This document shows, in pieces, positions 23,945-32,184 of a DNA stretch of 32,184 nt. Position 1 is the first letter of the stretch. Each line of letters opens with the position of its first letter. The stretch is taken from assembly GCA_039199225.1 (NCBI GenBank), contig JBCCSZ010000047.1, forward strand, positions 1 to 32,184. The letters run 5' to 3'. A model generated the notes under the pieces. It was not told where the DNA came from. It searched no databases and saw only the letters and a program-made list of their open reading frames with translations. The stretch is from JBCCSZ01 sp039199225. GTDB taxonomy: Bacteria > Bacteroidota > Bacteroidia > Chitinophagales > Saprospiraceae. Both the position numbers and the translations under genes were made by a program.

Positions 23945-26900
23945 CTAGTGAATCACAAACCTCTCAAGCTGCTGGGTCTCTCCAATGGTGTAAGACAGGA
24001 AGTACATGCCTGCGGCTAGTTCAGCCTGAATGTGGATCGTCTGACCGGCAGTTGATATGGATTGTATTGCAGCACCTCTTCCGTCTACCGTTAAAATTCT
24101 AATATTTGACAAAGCTTGTGCTTCAGGTGAATACAGAACAATCTCTTGTCCCTTTTCAATAGGATTGGGAGCCAAGTGGGTGGAAGAGACATCTCTACTC
24201 GCCTGGCGGAGTGGCAGCTGAATAATACCCGGAATTGGATTTTTTAAATGATTTCCAAATGCCAGAAAGGCCACCTGCTCGTTGGTGTGTGTCCGCTCGG
24301 CATCCACGATTTGGTCCTCATCGATTGCCAGCTGTAGCCGATTGAGGATAAATGGGTTGTTGCCAAAAAGAATCGGCCAGCCACCATCGTTGCCGTCCAT
24401 GGCAGCAGAAGCTACCACCGCTCCCGTGACTTGTAACTGAGGACTCAAGTTGTATGTACTGGGCAGTAGAAAACCAGCATTTTCGACACCTTTGACTTTG
24501 TCGGCACCAACATCGGCCTGCATGACCAAACCATCCAATTCATACAAACCAGCCTCCAAGGCGATGAAGCCAATGACCTCATCCGAACGGCTGTTTTGCG
24601 TATCCTGTCCTACCTGCTTACCCGCAGAAAAGCTGTTGCCTCTACCCGGAGGATCCATCCGAACAGCTGTATCACTGGCCCAGAAGACCGACCAACGGGC
24701 GTCATTGTAAGACTGCACCTGACCCAAAATAACGGGATGCGCATAATTATTGCTTAGGACGTGATTTTCAAATTGCCAGTTGTTCCAGCCGGCAGTTGTA
24801 TCGGACGTGAATGTCCTGGCTTCCATTTTGATGCCGTCGATGGCCTCGGTATATACGCCCGCTTCCACCACAAAGTAATGAACCTTGTGGTTGCCGACCG
24901 TGCCGCCACTTGGATTTTGCAAGCGTATTTCGAAAGAGTTGGTTCCTGTGTTTTGTATTCTGCTGACCACCGGATTGTTGTTGGCATTGGCTAGGACCGG
25001 AGTGGCAATGACTACCATGTCGGTATAGGTTTCATTGGTGTTGACCGTTATCCAGCTGTCACTGACATTGTTCAAAAGCCCTTTTTCAAACACCAACTGG
25101 CTGCATGGCTGGCAGGAGCCCCCGCAGTCGATGCCTGTCTCGTCATGGTTTTGGATACCATCCTCACAAGGGCAAGCTTTACAATCCGGACCACCACAGT
25201 CTACGTCCGTTTCTCCGGCCAAGCTGTCCAAGAGTCCATTGTAGCAGGTGGGGCAATCCGTAAAGCGGATGTAGTCGATGTCTGTCGAGCCGGTAGCCCC
25301 CTGAAAGTCGAAGCGTACACGCTGAATGTCCAGGCTGGGATGCCAGTTGGGTTCGATGACATACTGCTCAAAATCGTTGCTGGATTCCAGTGCAAAAGGT
25401 TTGGGGATCCAACCGTGGGACCAGGCGTAGTGGTAAAAAATACTGTTTTCAAACTCGCCTGAATGCTTTTTCATGCGTAGGATGACACTGGTATTGTTAC
25501 CGGGATTGACGGGAGGTTTATTGTTGAATTGCTCATTTTGCATATGCCCGCTTGATGCGGTTTTGTCAAAACTTAAAATGCCCTCGTTGACCACTTCTAC
25601 TGTTGCTGCATTGTTGGCATTCCAGTCTTCTTTGGTGCGGTGAAAGTCCCAGAGGTCTCTAGAGTAGTCCAAAAATATTTTTTGAATTTGTAGGCTGTCT
25701 GCCAGGCCATCCTGGTGAAGGTCACCCAAGGCAGATTCGTAGACGCGGATCAAAAGAGCGTCGATTTGGTCGATGGCTTCCTTGCTGAGATGTGTCAAGT
25801 CCAAGCCATCACAACTGCTCTGTTGATAGACACCAAGGGGAACGATGCCTTCTGATTGATCGTGCAATAATACCTCAATGGGTGGCCCGCTGTATTCGAT
25901 TGCCAGGTTGTTGAATTCCGACCAAACTTGGCGGTGGAAGTTCAAACGATACTCGACATATTCATTTAGGCCGTCTCCATCGCTGAGGATGCTAAAAACC
26001 TCGGCACCTCCCTGATGCTCGATGCTGTCCAGCGATAAATTTCCCGAAGTCGATAAAACCGCTCGTTCATCTTTCCCATTTCCATAGTCTGCCAATGGCA
26101 CACCGAATGTACCTCCTGGGGTAGGGTTTGGAATGGGTGGTATACAGTTGGTGTACTGGCAAATTTTGAGGGTGGAGCGATAGGGATATTCGCTGCCAAA
26201 TTGCTTTTCGTTGTGCAACATATTGCCCTTCAGCCGAACATAAAGGGTGTTGTTGTCGAAAAAATAGCCTTCATCATTTGGACTGTTTTCGAAAGCGTTC
26301 AGACTTGAGTAGCTGTTGATGGTTCCGCCCACCTTCCCAATTTGCGCATTGCTGGGAACATTCAGCACGACGAATGTCAGCAGATCGTTTTCATTCAGAA
26401 AGCGCAATCTAAATTCCAATTCATTGGGCATCCGATGGTATTGGATGTAGTAGCGATAGTTGGAATTATTGACAATCACCGGTATCTGGTTTTTGCCATT
26501 TTGTCCTTCGGAAATAGTAGCAAAACCATCGGATCGCATGACATACGCTACATTCTTCCGCGAGGCACTCCAACTGTTTTCCATCAGCAATAAGCCGTAA
26601 TGCTCATTGTGACAAATGTAGTGCTCCCATTCTGGAACATAGGTAGCGCCGACTTCTATGTTGAAACCCTCATCATACAGACGCCTATCCGGATTGGCAA
26701 TCGAGAAAATTTTTGGCTTTATGACATCACCCGGATTACTGAGCGCATCGATCGTACCATCCAGATCGATGATGCCGGTCGTCCACTGAAAATCTTTATC
26801 CTTGCTAAATAAGTGGCTGAACTTATTGGCGGTTGGCACATTGGTGAAACTCAACTGCTGTGCAAAATGAACAGTACTTTTGGTGGCAGCGGTGTTGGGA

Positions 26901-29110
26901 GAGAATACGCTGGCATTGGAACCGTCAAAATTAGCAAAGTGGCAATTCTCTACTCCAGATGGGCCATCGTAAAGCGGATGTGCACGAAATTGATTGCCAA
27001 GAGAGTTGATGGCTCGGGTAGAATCCGGTAAGCTTCGCCCAGCTTGCTTTTCACTGGCCGACCATTCTGAAGGGGTGCCGATGTTGTCACTTTTGCCAAC
27101 ATATAGAGAATTGCTGATCACATTGTGGTAGGAGAAAAATGTACTTCTGCCATTGTCACCAGAGGTACAGCTGTCGTAGTCGAGCGATTCGGTTCGCATC
27201 CAGATGGCCCGATCGCGGGCTTTGTAAGAGTTGAAGTTGTTGATAACTGGTGTAAAAGGAGGTTTGTAGGTGCCAGAATCTTCGATGCGGTGGGTATCGA
27301 CCGGCAAAACGTGTTCGATCTTTAGGTCGATGGCAAAATTGGAAAAATTGTTGGAATGGCTGGTATTGTTGTCGAATACGCCCATTGTATCCACCCGGGG
27401 AGGTAGGCTTAGCACGACCGCACTTTCTTCAATGGGCTCGGGCTGAATGACCAACCAAAAGCCGGAACCTTCGGAGCCTGCACTGGCATTGCCAATGAAA
27501 TCGTTTTTCGGATGGGTCATCCAAAAAGTTGCAGGTAGGTGCAATTGACCCGGATTGGGATTGGCCAGATACGGATGGCGATCGTAGATGCGAACCTGCT
27601 TATCCAACTCGGCTGCTCTGGTGAGAATGCCCAGGTTGTGGATGAATCGGTTGTGGACTTCGTCACCGTTTTCCAGAAAATAACCATTGCCGATGTGGTC
27701 ATAAGCGACATTGTCTTCGATGAGTCCATAGCTGCTGGAATGTACAGTCAACACGCGATTGTAAGAGACATGGATACTGGAATTCTTGACGTACTGGCCG
27801 TCCAGGTTACCCGTCAAATGCCAGTGGAAGGGGTAGCGACCGAGTATGCCCTCTTGTCCCATCTGAAACAATTCGACGCCCGACACCTGAGCGAACGAGC
27901 TATCCATCACCATAATGTGTCCTCCTGCTTTGTCGACATCTGAGTCTTCATCTCCTCGAATCTGAAGGTTTCTACTGAGTAAACCGACCTCTGCTCGTTG
28001 ATCCAATACAGAGATGATCGGACTGTTGGGGAAGTGTTGTAGCTCGCCAAAATGATTGTATTTCAGCGTGTCGTTAAAGTGGAAGGTGGTGCCACCACCG
28101 CTCACTTGGCTGATAAGCCTGGTCTCTGCCTGATGTGCATTAAAATCGGTTGAGGCAATGACGATCAAGTCTCCGACTTTCCAATCCATTGGCTCTTTGA
28201 GGGTTATTTGATTGGTGCCTTGGTTGGCATGGGCGCCGAGCTGTGTCCAGGAATCTCTGGGCTTGCCGTGCAGCTGCAATTTTGCTTTGTCCATCACCAT
28301 CAGTGCAGCCGTCTGCATACCAGCCTGGGCCAATCCGATGTTGCCGTGCAGGGTGAAGACACCCTTGATTTCATAAGGCGTATGGGCCTGACCCCATTCC
28401 AACAGGCCATTTTGCTGCATGACCATAAACATATTGGCGTCCAGTTTTAGATCGACATTGTTGGCAGCAAGAAATTTTCCCATGACCCGGATGGAATGGC
28501 AATGCGCGCTATCGTTTAAGACCACCAATTTGTCCATTGCGACAAAGGCCGTATCTGTAGGACCCGGAACACTGTCCAAGCTCCAATTACTGGCGTCCGA
28601 CCAACAGGGCAGGCGAGCCAATTGAATATCATCCAATAAAACGGCATAAGGTGTCGACAGTAGTCCTTTGAGTTCTAGAACATAAATACCTGGGTCGAGG
28701 GTAAAGGCGACGGAATGGACGGTATTAAAAGCGGTACTGTTTGGCGTTACTTCTACCACTTCTTGTCCCTCGATGTAAATGCTGAAGCTGTTGTTTCCGG
28801 TAGTCGATGCTTGAGCGGCTTGGATGTCGAAGCGAAAACAACCGGCTTGTGATACGACGATGTTTTGGTAGGCGGTGCCTTGGCCACGGAGGAATAAGAC
28901 TTTGTTGCCAGAGGGGGCATTGGGGTAGTTGATGGTGTTGGCTGAGCCGACAAACTGCCAGGCACCTGTCCCTTCGAAGTCTGACTGTGGAATATTTTGA
29001 TAGCTGACCGATCCGGTCATCGTGTTGAATTGTCCAAAGGCCGGATGGGCGGTAAAGACAATGCCTAGCAGAAAGAATAACAGTGTTTTGAAGAAGGTTT
29101 GCTTTTTCAT
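23945..29110 (-). CDS. Giant secreted G8-domain/beta-helix protein with T9SS sorting tail
   Basis: A 1721-residue surface or secreted protein. Residues 1-26 are a signal peptide (ending AHPAFG). Residues 40-165 are a jelly-roll-like region. From about 170 (WSDASNWSLDSVPGPTDTAF) to 285 is a G8 domain, followed to about 700 by a right-handed parallel beta-helix with GRYPFHWHLTGN, SSSYGLIEDNVAYDHIGNGYFLE and a strand-Asn ladder, the arrangement of the CEMIP/TMEM2 hyaluronan-degrading and PKHD1-like proteins. Residues about 1288-1340 hold two Cys-rich DCGG motifs (GETDVDCGGPDCKAC, DETGIDCGGSCQPC). A beta-rich domain of unknown type follows (1341-1530). The end, from LAPNP at about 1646, is a type A T9SS sorting domain (GMYFLSYTIGETQQLERFVI). 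A glycan-degrading or binding role is inferred; no substrate is known. Confidence 0.87.
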   Translation of the reverse strand: MKKQTFFKTLLFFLLGIVFTAHPAFGQFNTMTGSVSYQNIPQSDFEGTGAWQFVGSANTINYPNAPSGNKVLFLRGQGTAYQNIVVSQAGCFRFDIQAAQASTTGNNSFSIYIEGQEVVEVTPNSTAFNTVHSVAFTLDPGIYVLELKGLLSTPYAVLLDDIQLARLPCWSDASNWSLDSVPGPTDTAFVAMDKLVVLNDSAHCHSIRVMGKFLAANNVDLKLDANMFMVMQQNGLLEWGQAHTPYEIKGVFTLHGNIGLAQAGMQTAALMVMDKAKLQLHGKPRDSWTQLGAHANQGTNQITLKEPMDWKVGDLIVIASTDFNAHQAETRLISQVSGGGTTFHFNDTLKYNHFGELQHFPNSPIISVLDQRAEVGLLSRNLQIRGDEDSDVDKAGGHIMVMDSSFAQVSGVELFQMGQEGILGRYPFHWHLTGNLDGQYVKNSSIHVSYNRVLTVHSSSYGLIEDNVAYDHIGNGYFLENGDEVHNRFIHNLGILTRAAELDKQVRIYDRHPYLANPNPGQLHLPATFWMTHPKNDFIGNASAGSEGSGFWLVIQPEPIEESAVVLSLPPRVDTMGVFDNNTSHSNNFSNFAIDLKIEHVLPVDTHRIEDSGTYKPPFTPVINNFNSYKARDRAIWMRTESLDYDSCTSGDNGRSTFFSYHNVISNSLYVGKSDNIGTPSEWSASEKQAGRSLPDSTRAINSLGNQFRAHPLYDGPSGVENCHFANFDGSNASVFSPNTAATKSTVHFAQQLSFTNVPTANKFSHLFSKDKDFQWTTGIIDLDGTIDALSNPGDVIKPKIFSIANPDRRLYDEGFNIEVGATYVPEWEHYICHNEHYGLLLMENSWSASRKNVAYVMRSDGFATISEGQNGKNQIPVIVNNSNYRYYIQYHRMPNELEFRLRFLNENDLLTFVVLNVPSNAQIGKVGGTINSYSSLNAFENSPNDEGYFFDNNTLYVRLKGNMLHNEKQFGSEYPYRSTLKICQYTNCIPPIPNPTPGGTFGVPLADYGNGKDERAVLSTSGNLSLDSIEHQGGAEVFSILSDGDGLNEYVEYRLNFHRQVWSEFNNLAIEYSGPPIEVLLHDQSEGIVPLGVYQQSSCDGLDLTHLSKEAIDQIDALLIRVYESALGDLHQDGLADSLQIQKIFLDYSRDLWDFHRTKEDWNANNAATVEVVNEGILSFDKTASSGHMQNEQFNNKPPVNPGNNTSVILRMKKHSGEFENSIFYHYAWSHGWIPKPFALESSNDFEQYVIEPNWHPSLDIQRVRFDFQGATGSTDIDYIRFTDCPTCYNGLLDSLAGETDVDCGGPDCKACPCEDGIQNHDETGIDCGGSCQPCSQLVFEKGLLNNVSDSWITVNTNETYTDMVVIATPVLANANNNPVVSRIQNTGTNSFEIRLQNPSGGTVGNHKVHYFVVEAGVYTEAIDGIKMEARTFTSDTTAGWNNWQFENHVLSNNYAHPVILGQVQSYNDARWSVFWASDTAVRMDPPGRGNSFSAGKQVGQDTQNSRSDEVIGFIALEAGLYELDGLVMQADVGADKVKGVENAGFLLPSTYNLSPQLQVTGAVVASAAMDGNDGGWPILFGNNPFILNRLQLAIDEDQIVDAERTHTNEQVAFLAFGNHLKNPIPGIIQLPLRQASRDVSSTHLAPNPIEKGQEIVLYSPEAQALSNIRILTVDGRGAAIQSISTAGQTIHIQAELAAGMYFLSYTIGETQQLERFVIH

Positions 29111-29313
29111 GTGAATTGGTTTGAAAAGTGTCTTGTAATAGAGGTTACGTCTGCCAAGAGGCAGTTCACTTTTTCACTGAAATTCGTAGGTAGGCTCTTT
29201 TGTTTCCAGGATATGGAAACGAAAATAGGTTCTATCGAAAGTAGGAGTATTGACGACTTAAATCGTCCTACATATTAAAGTGCATAATAATCCGGACGCA
29301 TTTTAGAGAGGAT
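29111..29313. promoter_or_regulatory. Control region between the AraC gene and the G8 protein gene
   Basis: Three inverted repeats lie in 203 bases: CTGCC-AAGA-GGCAG at 29151-29164; TTTTGTTTCC (29198-29207) with GGAAACGAAA (29215-29224), one mismatched or wobble position; and GTAGGA (29241-29246) with TCCTAC (29266-29271), nested with GACGA/TCGTC. The first two lie upstream of the G8 gene start in its probable leader or promoter; the last may be the 3' end of the regulator transcript. No perfect -7 box was found. Confidence 0.4.
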
Positions 29314-30222
29314 TTACAACTTGACTCTTTTAATGAAGTCTGAAGGTGTTTGCTGGGTATGTAGTTTAAAATTATAGTTGAAGCTGGACTTGGAATTGAA
29401 ACCTGCCTGATAAGCCAGCGCCAGCAAATTGTAACATTGGTGTTGACCTTTCCGGATGGACTGTTGTACATCCCGAATGCGGTATTTGTTGACCAGATAG
29501 CTGAAAGACTGGCCGGAAATCTGGTTGACGATATTGGAGAGATAAACAGCTGAAATACCCAACTCTTTGGCAGTACTTTGGAGGGAAAGCGATTTGTCTC
29601 TATGGATATTTTTCCTGTCGAAAAGAAAAAGGAGTTCTTCAAAATGCTTGTTATCGGCGCTGATTTTTTTCTTGTCCTTTTGGATCAACTGATGCATGAA
29701 AGGTGCACATAGGTTGGCGATCAAACAGAAGGCGTCTACATAGGTGGAAGAGAAAAAACCGCGGTGCTGATGCTCTGAATCAATGACGCCTATGACCGTA
29801 TCTTTCCAAATGATTGGGACGGCCAACTCGGACAGGCGATGCTCTCCATCGACCAGGTAATGAGCATTCTGGCGTGTGTCGTTTACCAACAGTGGTTTTT
29901 GTGTTAGGGCAGTCATCCCTACGATACCTGTGCCGATGGGCAACTCCAAAGGGTTGGCAATGGCGTTCTTGGAATGGCATTTAGCGCCATGTGCTGCCGA
30001 CTGAATCAAGCTGTTGGCCTTTTCCTTACGGGTGTAGATAACAAAATCATCCAACTGCAAAAACCGACTGCAATGGTTGGTGACTTGCCAGAGCAAATCA
30101 TCGATTCGACCCGCTCGGGCCATGCTTTGACTGAGGCCATTTAAGGAGTGTAAGATTCCGGCAGCATCCATTTCACAAGCTTCTTTGGGCTTAAATAAAA
30201 GTAACCCAAGTTGCGATCCCAT
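29314..30222 (-). CDS. GAF-AraC transcription regulator
   Basis: A 302-residue regulator. Residues about 35-180 form a GAF sensor domain (DDLLWQVTNHCSRFLQLDDFVIY, LPIGTGIVGMTALTQKPLLVND, ELAVPIIWKDTVIGVIDSEH). Residues about 205-302 are an AraC-type double helix-turn-helix: SLQSTAKELGISAVYLSNIVNQ, SFSYLVNKYRIRDVQQSI, NLLALAYQAGFNSKSSFNYNFK, and the closing TPSDFIKR. The ligand is unknown; there is no sign of a membrane segment. The start (MGSQLGLL) may instead be Met18 (MDAAGILHS), at 30171. It lies immediately upstream of the giant G8 gene on the same strand, so it may control that gene (inference). Confidence 0.87.
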   Translation of the reverse strand: MGSQLGLLLFKPKEACEMDAAGILHSLNGLSQSMARAGRIDDLLWQVTNHCSRFLQLDDFVIYTRKEKANSLIQSAAHGAKCHSKNAIANPLELPIGTGIVGMTALTQKPLLVNDTRQNAHYLVDGEHRLSELAVPIIWKDTVIGVIDSEHQHRGFFSSTYVDAFCLIANLCAPFMHQLIQKDKKKISADNKHFEELLFLFDRKNIHRDKSLSLQSTAKELGISAVYLSNIVNQISGQSFSYLVNKYRIRDVQQSIRKGQHQCYNLLALAYQAGFNSKSSFNYNFKLHTQQTPSDFIKRVKL

Positions 30223-30397
30223 CTTTCCAATCTGGGCAGGAAATGAAAGACATCAAGGAGCATTTTAAAAATATTCAAGCCAACGAATCGCAACTTTAAT
30301 TAAAATTAGAATAAAAAGTAAGAAAAAGCAAACGGGATGATTGATCGTTCCAACTTGTCCGATTAAACCGTTTATACAAATGTCTGTATCAATGAAT

Positions 30398-30432
30398 AAG
30401 AGCTGTTCCGGATATTCCAGAACAGCCCTCTT
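30398..30432 (-). terminator. Probable terminator of the dehydrogenase gene
   Basis: On the minus strand an arm of 13 bases (30432-30420) pairs with one of 11 bases (30408-30398), with a two-G bulge and an 11-base loop. It begins 25 bases after the dehydrogenase stop. The downstream T content is low, so efficiency is uncertain. Confidence 0.42.
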
Positions 30433-30457
30433 GTGTGGTATGTCTTTTCTTGCGCGT

Positions 30458-31267
30458 TTATTCTCCAAAAAAGGATTTGCTGATCTCGTTTCGAAACGCA
30501 ATGTAGCCAACGTCTTGTCTCATCTTGAAGTAAGTCTTGGCGTCATCTCCGGCAAAATACCGAAGTTGGTCCTTGCCATCAGTGGCAGCTTCGTATACGA
30601 CCTCGGCAATGGCCTCGGCAGAAGAATAGCTATTAGCCCTCTCCGGAGACATGAAAACATTCAGAGCCTTTTGCAGCAATTCTTGGTAAGCCTCGTGCTT
30701 TGACATATCAAGGGAGCGGCTGGCAAAATCGGTCTTAATACCACCGGGTGCAATCGTCTTGATGCCAATACCAAATTTTCTCAGCTCCAAGTCCATGCTT
30801 TCACTCCATCCTTCCAAGCCCCATTTAGTGGCGTGGTATACAGAATTGAACGGCAGACCGATGCTTCCTCCGATGGAAGTCGTCGTTAGAAATAAACCGC
30901 TTCCCTTAGCTCGGAAGTGTGGCAAGAAGGCGCGGACAACCCTCATGACGCCGATGAGGTTGGTATCTATATTGCGTAAAATCTGTTCATCTGTAGCCCC
31001 TTCAAACGGTCCTGCCAAGCCATAGCCAGCATTGTTGAAAACAACGTCAATGTCGCCCATTGCGATGGCCTCGGCTGCAGTCTTTTGGACTTGTGCTGTG
31101 TTGGTTACATCCAAGGGTAAAAGGTGGATATTAGGATGCTTGGCCATCTCCTCCCCCTTGGCGGTATTTCTCATCGTCGCAATGACTTTCCAGCCTTTTT
31201 CAGCAAATAGTTCGGCGGCAGCTTTACCCAATCCGGTTGAAGTACCGGTCATGAAAATTGTTTGCAT
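30458..31267 (-). CDS. Short-chain dehydrogenase/reductase
   Basis: A 269-residue classical SDR oxidoreductase, NAD(P)-dependent and cytosolic. The cofactor loop is TGTSTGLG (residues 7-14), the structural motif NNAG is at 78-81, and the catalytic set is Ser131, Tyr144 and Lys148 (YHATK), followed by APGGIKTDF. The substrate cannot be told. Its start lies just downstream of a perfect 9-2-9 palindrome that resembles the one in the promoter of the TetR gene upstream, so the TetR regulator probably represses it. The pair is a common small regulatory unit: TetR plus SDR on the same strand. Confidence 0.93.
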   Translation of the reverse strand: MQTIFMTGTSTGLGKAAAELFAEKGWKVIATMRNTAKGEEMAKHPNIHLLPLDVTNTAQVQKTAAEAIAMGDIDVVFNNAGYGLAGPFEGATDEQILRNIDTNLIGVMRVVRAFLPHFRAKGSGLFLTTTSIGGSIGLPFNSVYHATKWGLEGWSESMDLELRKFGIGIKTIAPGGIKTDFASRSLDMSKHEAYQELLQKALNVFMSPERANSYSSAEAIAEVVYEAATDGKDQLRYFAGDDAKTYFKMRQDVGYIAFRNEISKSFFGE

Positions 31268-31282
31268 AATTGATTTTATTTT

Positions 31283-31302
31283 TGGAATGAATGTTCATTC
31301 CA
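31283..31302. promoter_or_regulatory. Probable TetR operator of the dehydrogenase gene
   Basis: TGGAATGAA (31283-31291), two bases, then TTCATTCCA (31294-31302): a perfect 9-2-9 palindrome 16 bases before the dehydrogenase start. Its right part, GAATGTTCATTCC, also occurs in the operator at 31895-31912 read on the opposite strand. Confidence 0.65.
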
Positions 31303-31319
31303 TTCTTAAGGGAAAAAAA

Positions 31320-31880
31320 TTATTTCTTTATGGCATCCCAAACGAGACGCAGTTGATTTTTGAAAGAAGGCTTTTTAACTACTTTTAAATCAGGGTTGAT
31401 CAGCGAATCCAAGTGAGACGAAATGGCGCCTGCGATAAATAGTAACAGTTCCTCCTGATCAATATTTTTTAAGATACCTTCCTTTTGACCAGCCTCAATG
31501 ACCTCTATAACGGGCCGAACAGCCCTGCGACCTTCTTGCCTGCTTTCATCAGTTATAATGGGCGATGCATGCAGTTGATTCATAAACTTGTAGCAAGCCG
31601 GATTTTTTAAATAAAAGTTAGTAATCAGCAGATAGAAATGTTCGAATTGAGATTTGATGGTTCGTTTTCTATGCGGCACTAGTAGCAATACTTCCTCTCG
31701 TCTTTTGATCTCTACATAGATGGCATTGATCAAGATTTCCTTTGTGGCAAACAAATTGTAAATGGTTCCCATCCCTGTATGACCAGCCTTTGCAATGGCA
31801 GACATGGGAGTGGCGTGTACACCATTGACAGCCAATAGCTGAAGGGCTGCCTCTAATATATCCGATTTTTTGTTCACCAT
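31320..31880 (-). CDS. TetR-family transcription repressor
   Basis: A 186-residue regulator. The chosen ATG at 31880 (MVNKKSDILEAALQLLAVNG) gives the usual family N-terminus; an in-frame ATG at 31952 would run through the neighbouring gene's terminator and this gene's own promoter, so it is rejected. The helix-turn-helix is at about residues 25-45 (TPMSAIAKAGHTGMGTIYNLF), followed by the KEILINAIY helix. The remaining helices form a ligand domain of unknown specificity. The -7 box ends one base before the ATG, so either the message is leaderless or translation begins at the next codon, GTG. It lies upstream of the SDR and probably represses both genes. Confidence 0.92.
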   Translation of the reverse strand: MVNKKSDILEAALQLLAVNGVHATPMSAIAKAGHTGMGTIYNLFATKEILINAIYVEIKRREEVLLLVPHRKRTIKSQFEHFYLLITNFYLKNPACYKFMNQLHASPIITDESRQEGRRAVRPVIEVIEAGQKEGILKNIDQEELLLFIAGAISSHLDSLINPDLKVVKKPSFKNQLRLVWDAIKK

Positions 31881-31881
31881 A

Positions 31882-31912
31882 CAAATATAGTCGGTTGGAA
31901 TGAACATTCCAA
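31882..31912 (-). promoter_or_regulatory. TetR gene promoter with palindromic operator in the spacer
   Basis: On the minus strand TTG (31912-31910) is followed by exactly 20 bases and TATATTTG (31889-31882), matching the Bacteroidota consensus TTG-N19-21-TAnnTTTG in full. The palindrome TTGGAATG-N2-CATTCCAA (31895-31912) occupies the -33 box and most of the spacer, the position expected of an autorepressor site. Confidence 0.75.
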
Positions 31913-31922
31913 GTTTGCTATT

Positions 31923-31958
31923 AAAAAAGCCGAATGGGAATGACATCTCCATCCGGCT
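31923..31958 (-). terminator. Terminator of the gene at the right edge
   Basis: On the minus strand AGCCGG-like and ATGG arms (31958-31949) pair with CCAT and CGGCT (31937-31928) with one mismatch and an 11-base loop, followed directly by a run of T (plus-strand A run 31923-31928). It lies 26 bases past the stop of the partial gene and just upstream of the TetR promoter. Confidence 0.72.
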
Positions 31959-31983
31959 CCTTATTTTTTAGTCTAATTTATTT

Positions 31984-32184
31984 TTAGAAATTATTGTAGA
32001 TCATTTTTAACTGATCGTTGGTCTCTGCATCTTTGATGCCAATAATGTAATTGTTGATCATCTGAACGCCGCCTTCCAGCTCGGTTTTATCTGTCGGAGG
32101 AGCTGTACTGGCCGCTGAGCGATAATGTTCTCGAAGGTCGTGCATGGTCTTGGTAGCAGAAAAGCGCTTCCAAGGAGAAATGCC
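31984..32184 (-). CDS. C-terminal 66 residues of an unknown protein, cut by the window edge
   Basis: An open frame runs from the right edge to TAA at 31984-31986. The visible tail begins GISPWKRFSATKTMHDLREHY, has a Ser/Ala/Pro linker and ends KDAETNDQLKMIYNNF. It looks mostly helical and polar, with no recognised motif and no membrane segment. The well-formed terminator 26 bases downstream supports a real gene. The function cannot be assigned from this fragment. Confidence 0.65.
   Translation of the reverse strand, partial: GISPWKRFSATKTMHDLREHYRSAASTAPPTDKTELEGGVQMINNYIIGIKDAETNDQLKMIYNNF

Noticed and set aside
31881..31952. Twenty-four-codon upstream extension of the TetR gene
   Set aside because: It would overlap the TetR promoter, operator and the neighbouring terminator.

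Overview
The window looks like chromosomal DNA of a Bacteroidota bacterium, most likely from the Saprospiria/Lewinella-like branch (the class is an inference). Support comes from perfect TAnnTTTG -7 promoter boxes, no obvious Shine-Dalgarno sequences, a long SecA with Bacteroidota-type insertions, a BshA bacillithiol enzyme, a secreted giant with a type IX secretion (T9SS) tail, and many lipoproteins. No tRNA, rRNA, CRISPR array, insertion sequence or phage gene was recognised.

Layout. 0-3.0 kb (minus strand): an ECF sigma factor, an overlapping membrane anti-sigma with HEAT-like repeats, and two secreted DUF4097-like proteins form one envelope-stress-type operon. 3.1-3.9 kb: a lipoprotein of unknown function, divergent from secA (4.2-7.5 kb). 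7.7-12.6 kb (plus): deoC, a SPOR-domain protein, rodA, tgt and an LptF/LptG permease, converging on bshA (12.6-13.7 kb, minus). 14.2-16.0 kb (plus): a MerR regulator with a cobalamin-type sensor domain, then a YceI lipoprotein with a strong terminator. 16.05-16.10 kb: a compact cluster of three DnaA-box-like 9-mers. 16.3-22.1 kb: two paralogous long-chain acyl-CoA synthetases (plus) flank an inverted M23 protein carrying five tandem C-terminal repeats. 22.2-23.8 kb (plus): a small zinc-ribbon membrane protein and an M48-like lipoprotein whose HExxH motif is destroyed. 23.9-30.2 kb (minus): a 1721-residue G8/beta-helix T9SS protein and a GAF-AraC regulator. 30.5-31.9 kb (minus): a short-chain dehydrogenase and a TetR regulator, each preceded by a related palindromic operator. 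The right edge cuts a further minus-strand gene.

Most genes serve the envelope: protein export (SecA), shape (RodA, SPOR), LPS transport (LptG-like), lipid activation (acyl-CoA synthetases) and surface proteins. The most unusual signals are proteins that keep a fold but lose metal-ligand residues (M48-like, M23, MerR/B12, Tgt zinc site), the DnaA-box cluster, the TetR operator set exactly in its promoter spacer, and several intergenic RNA/DNA hairpins.
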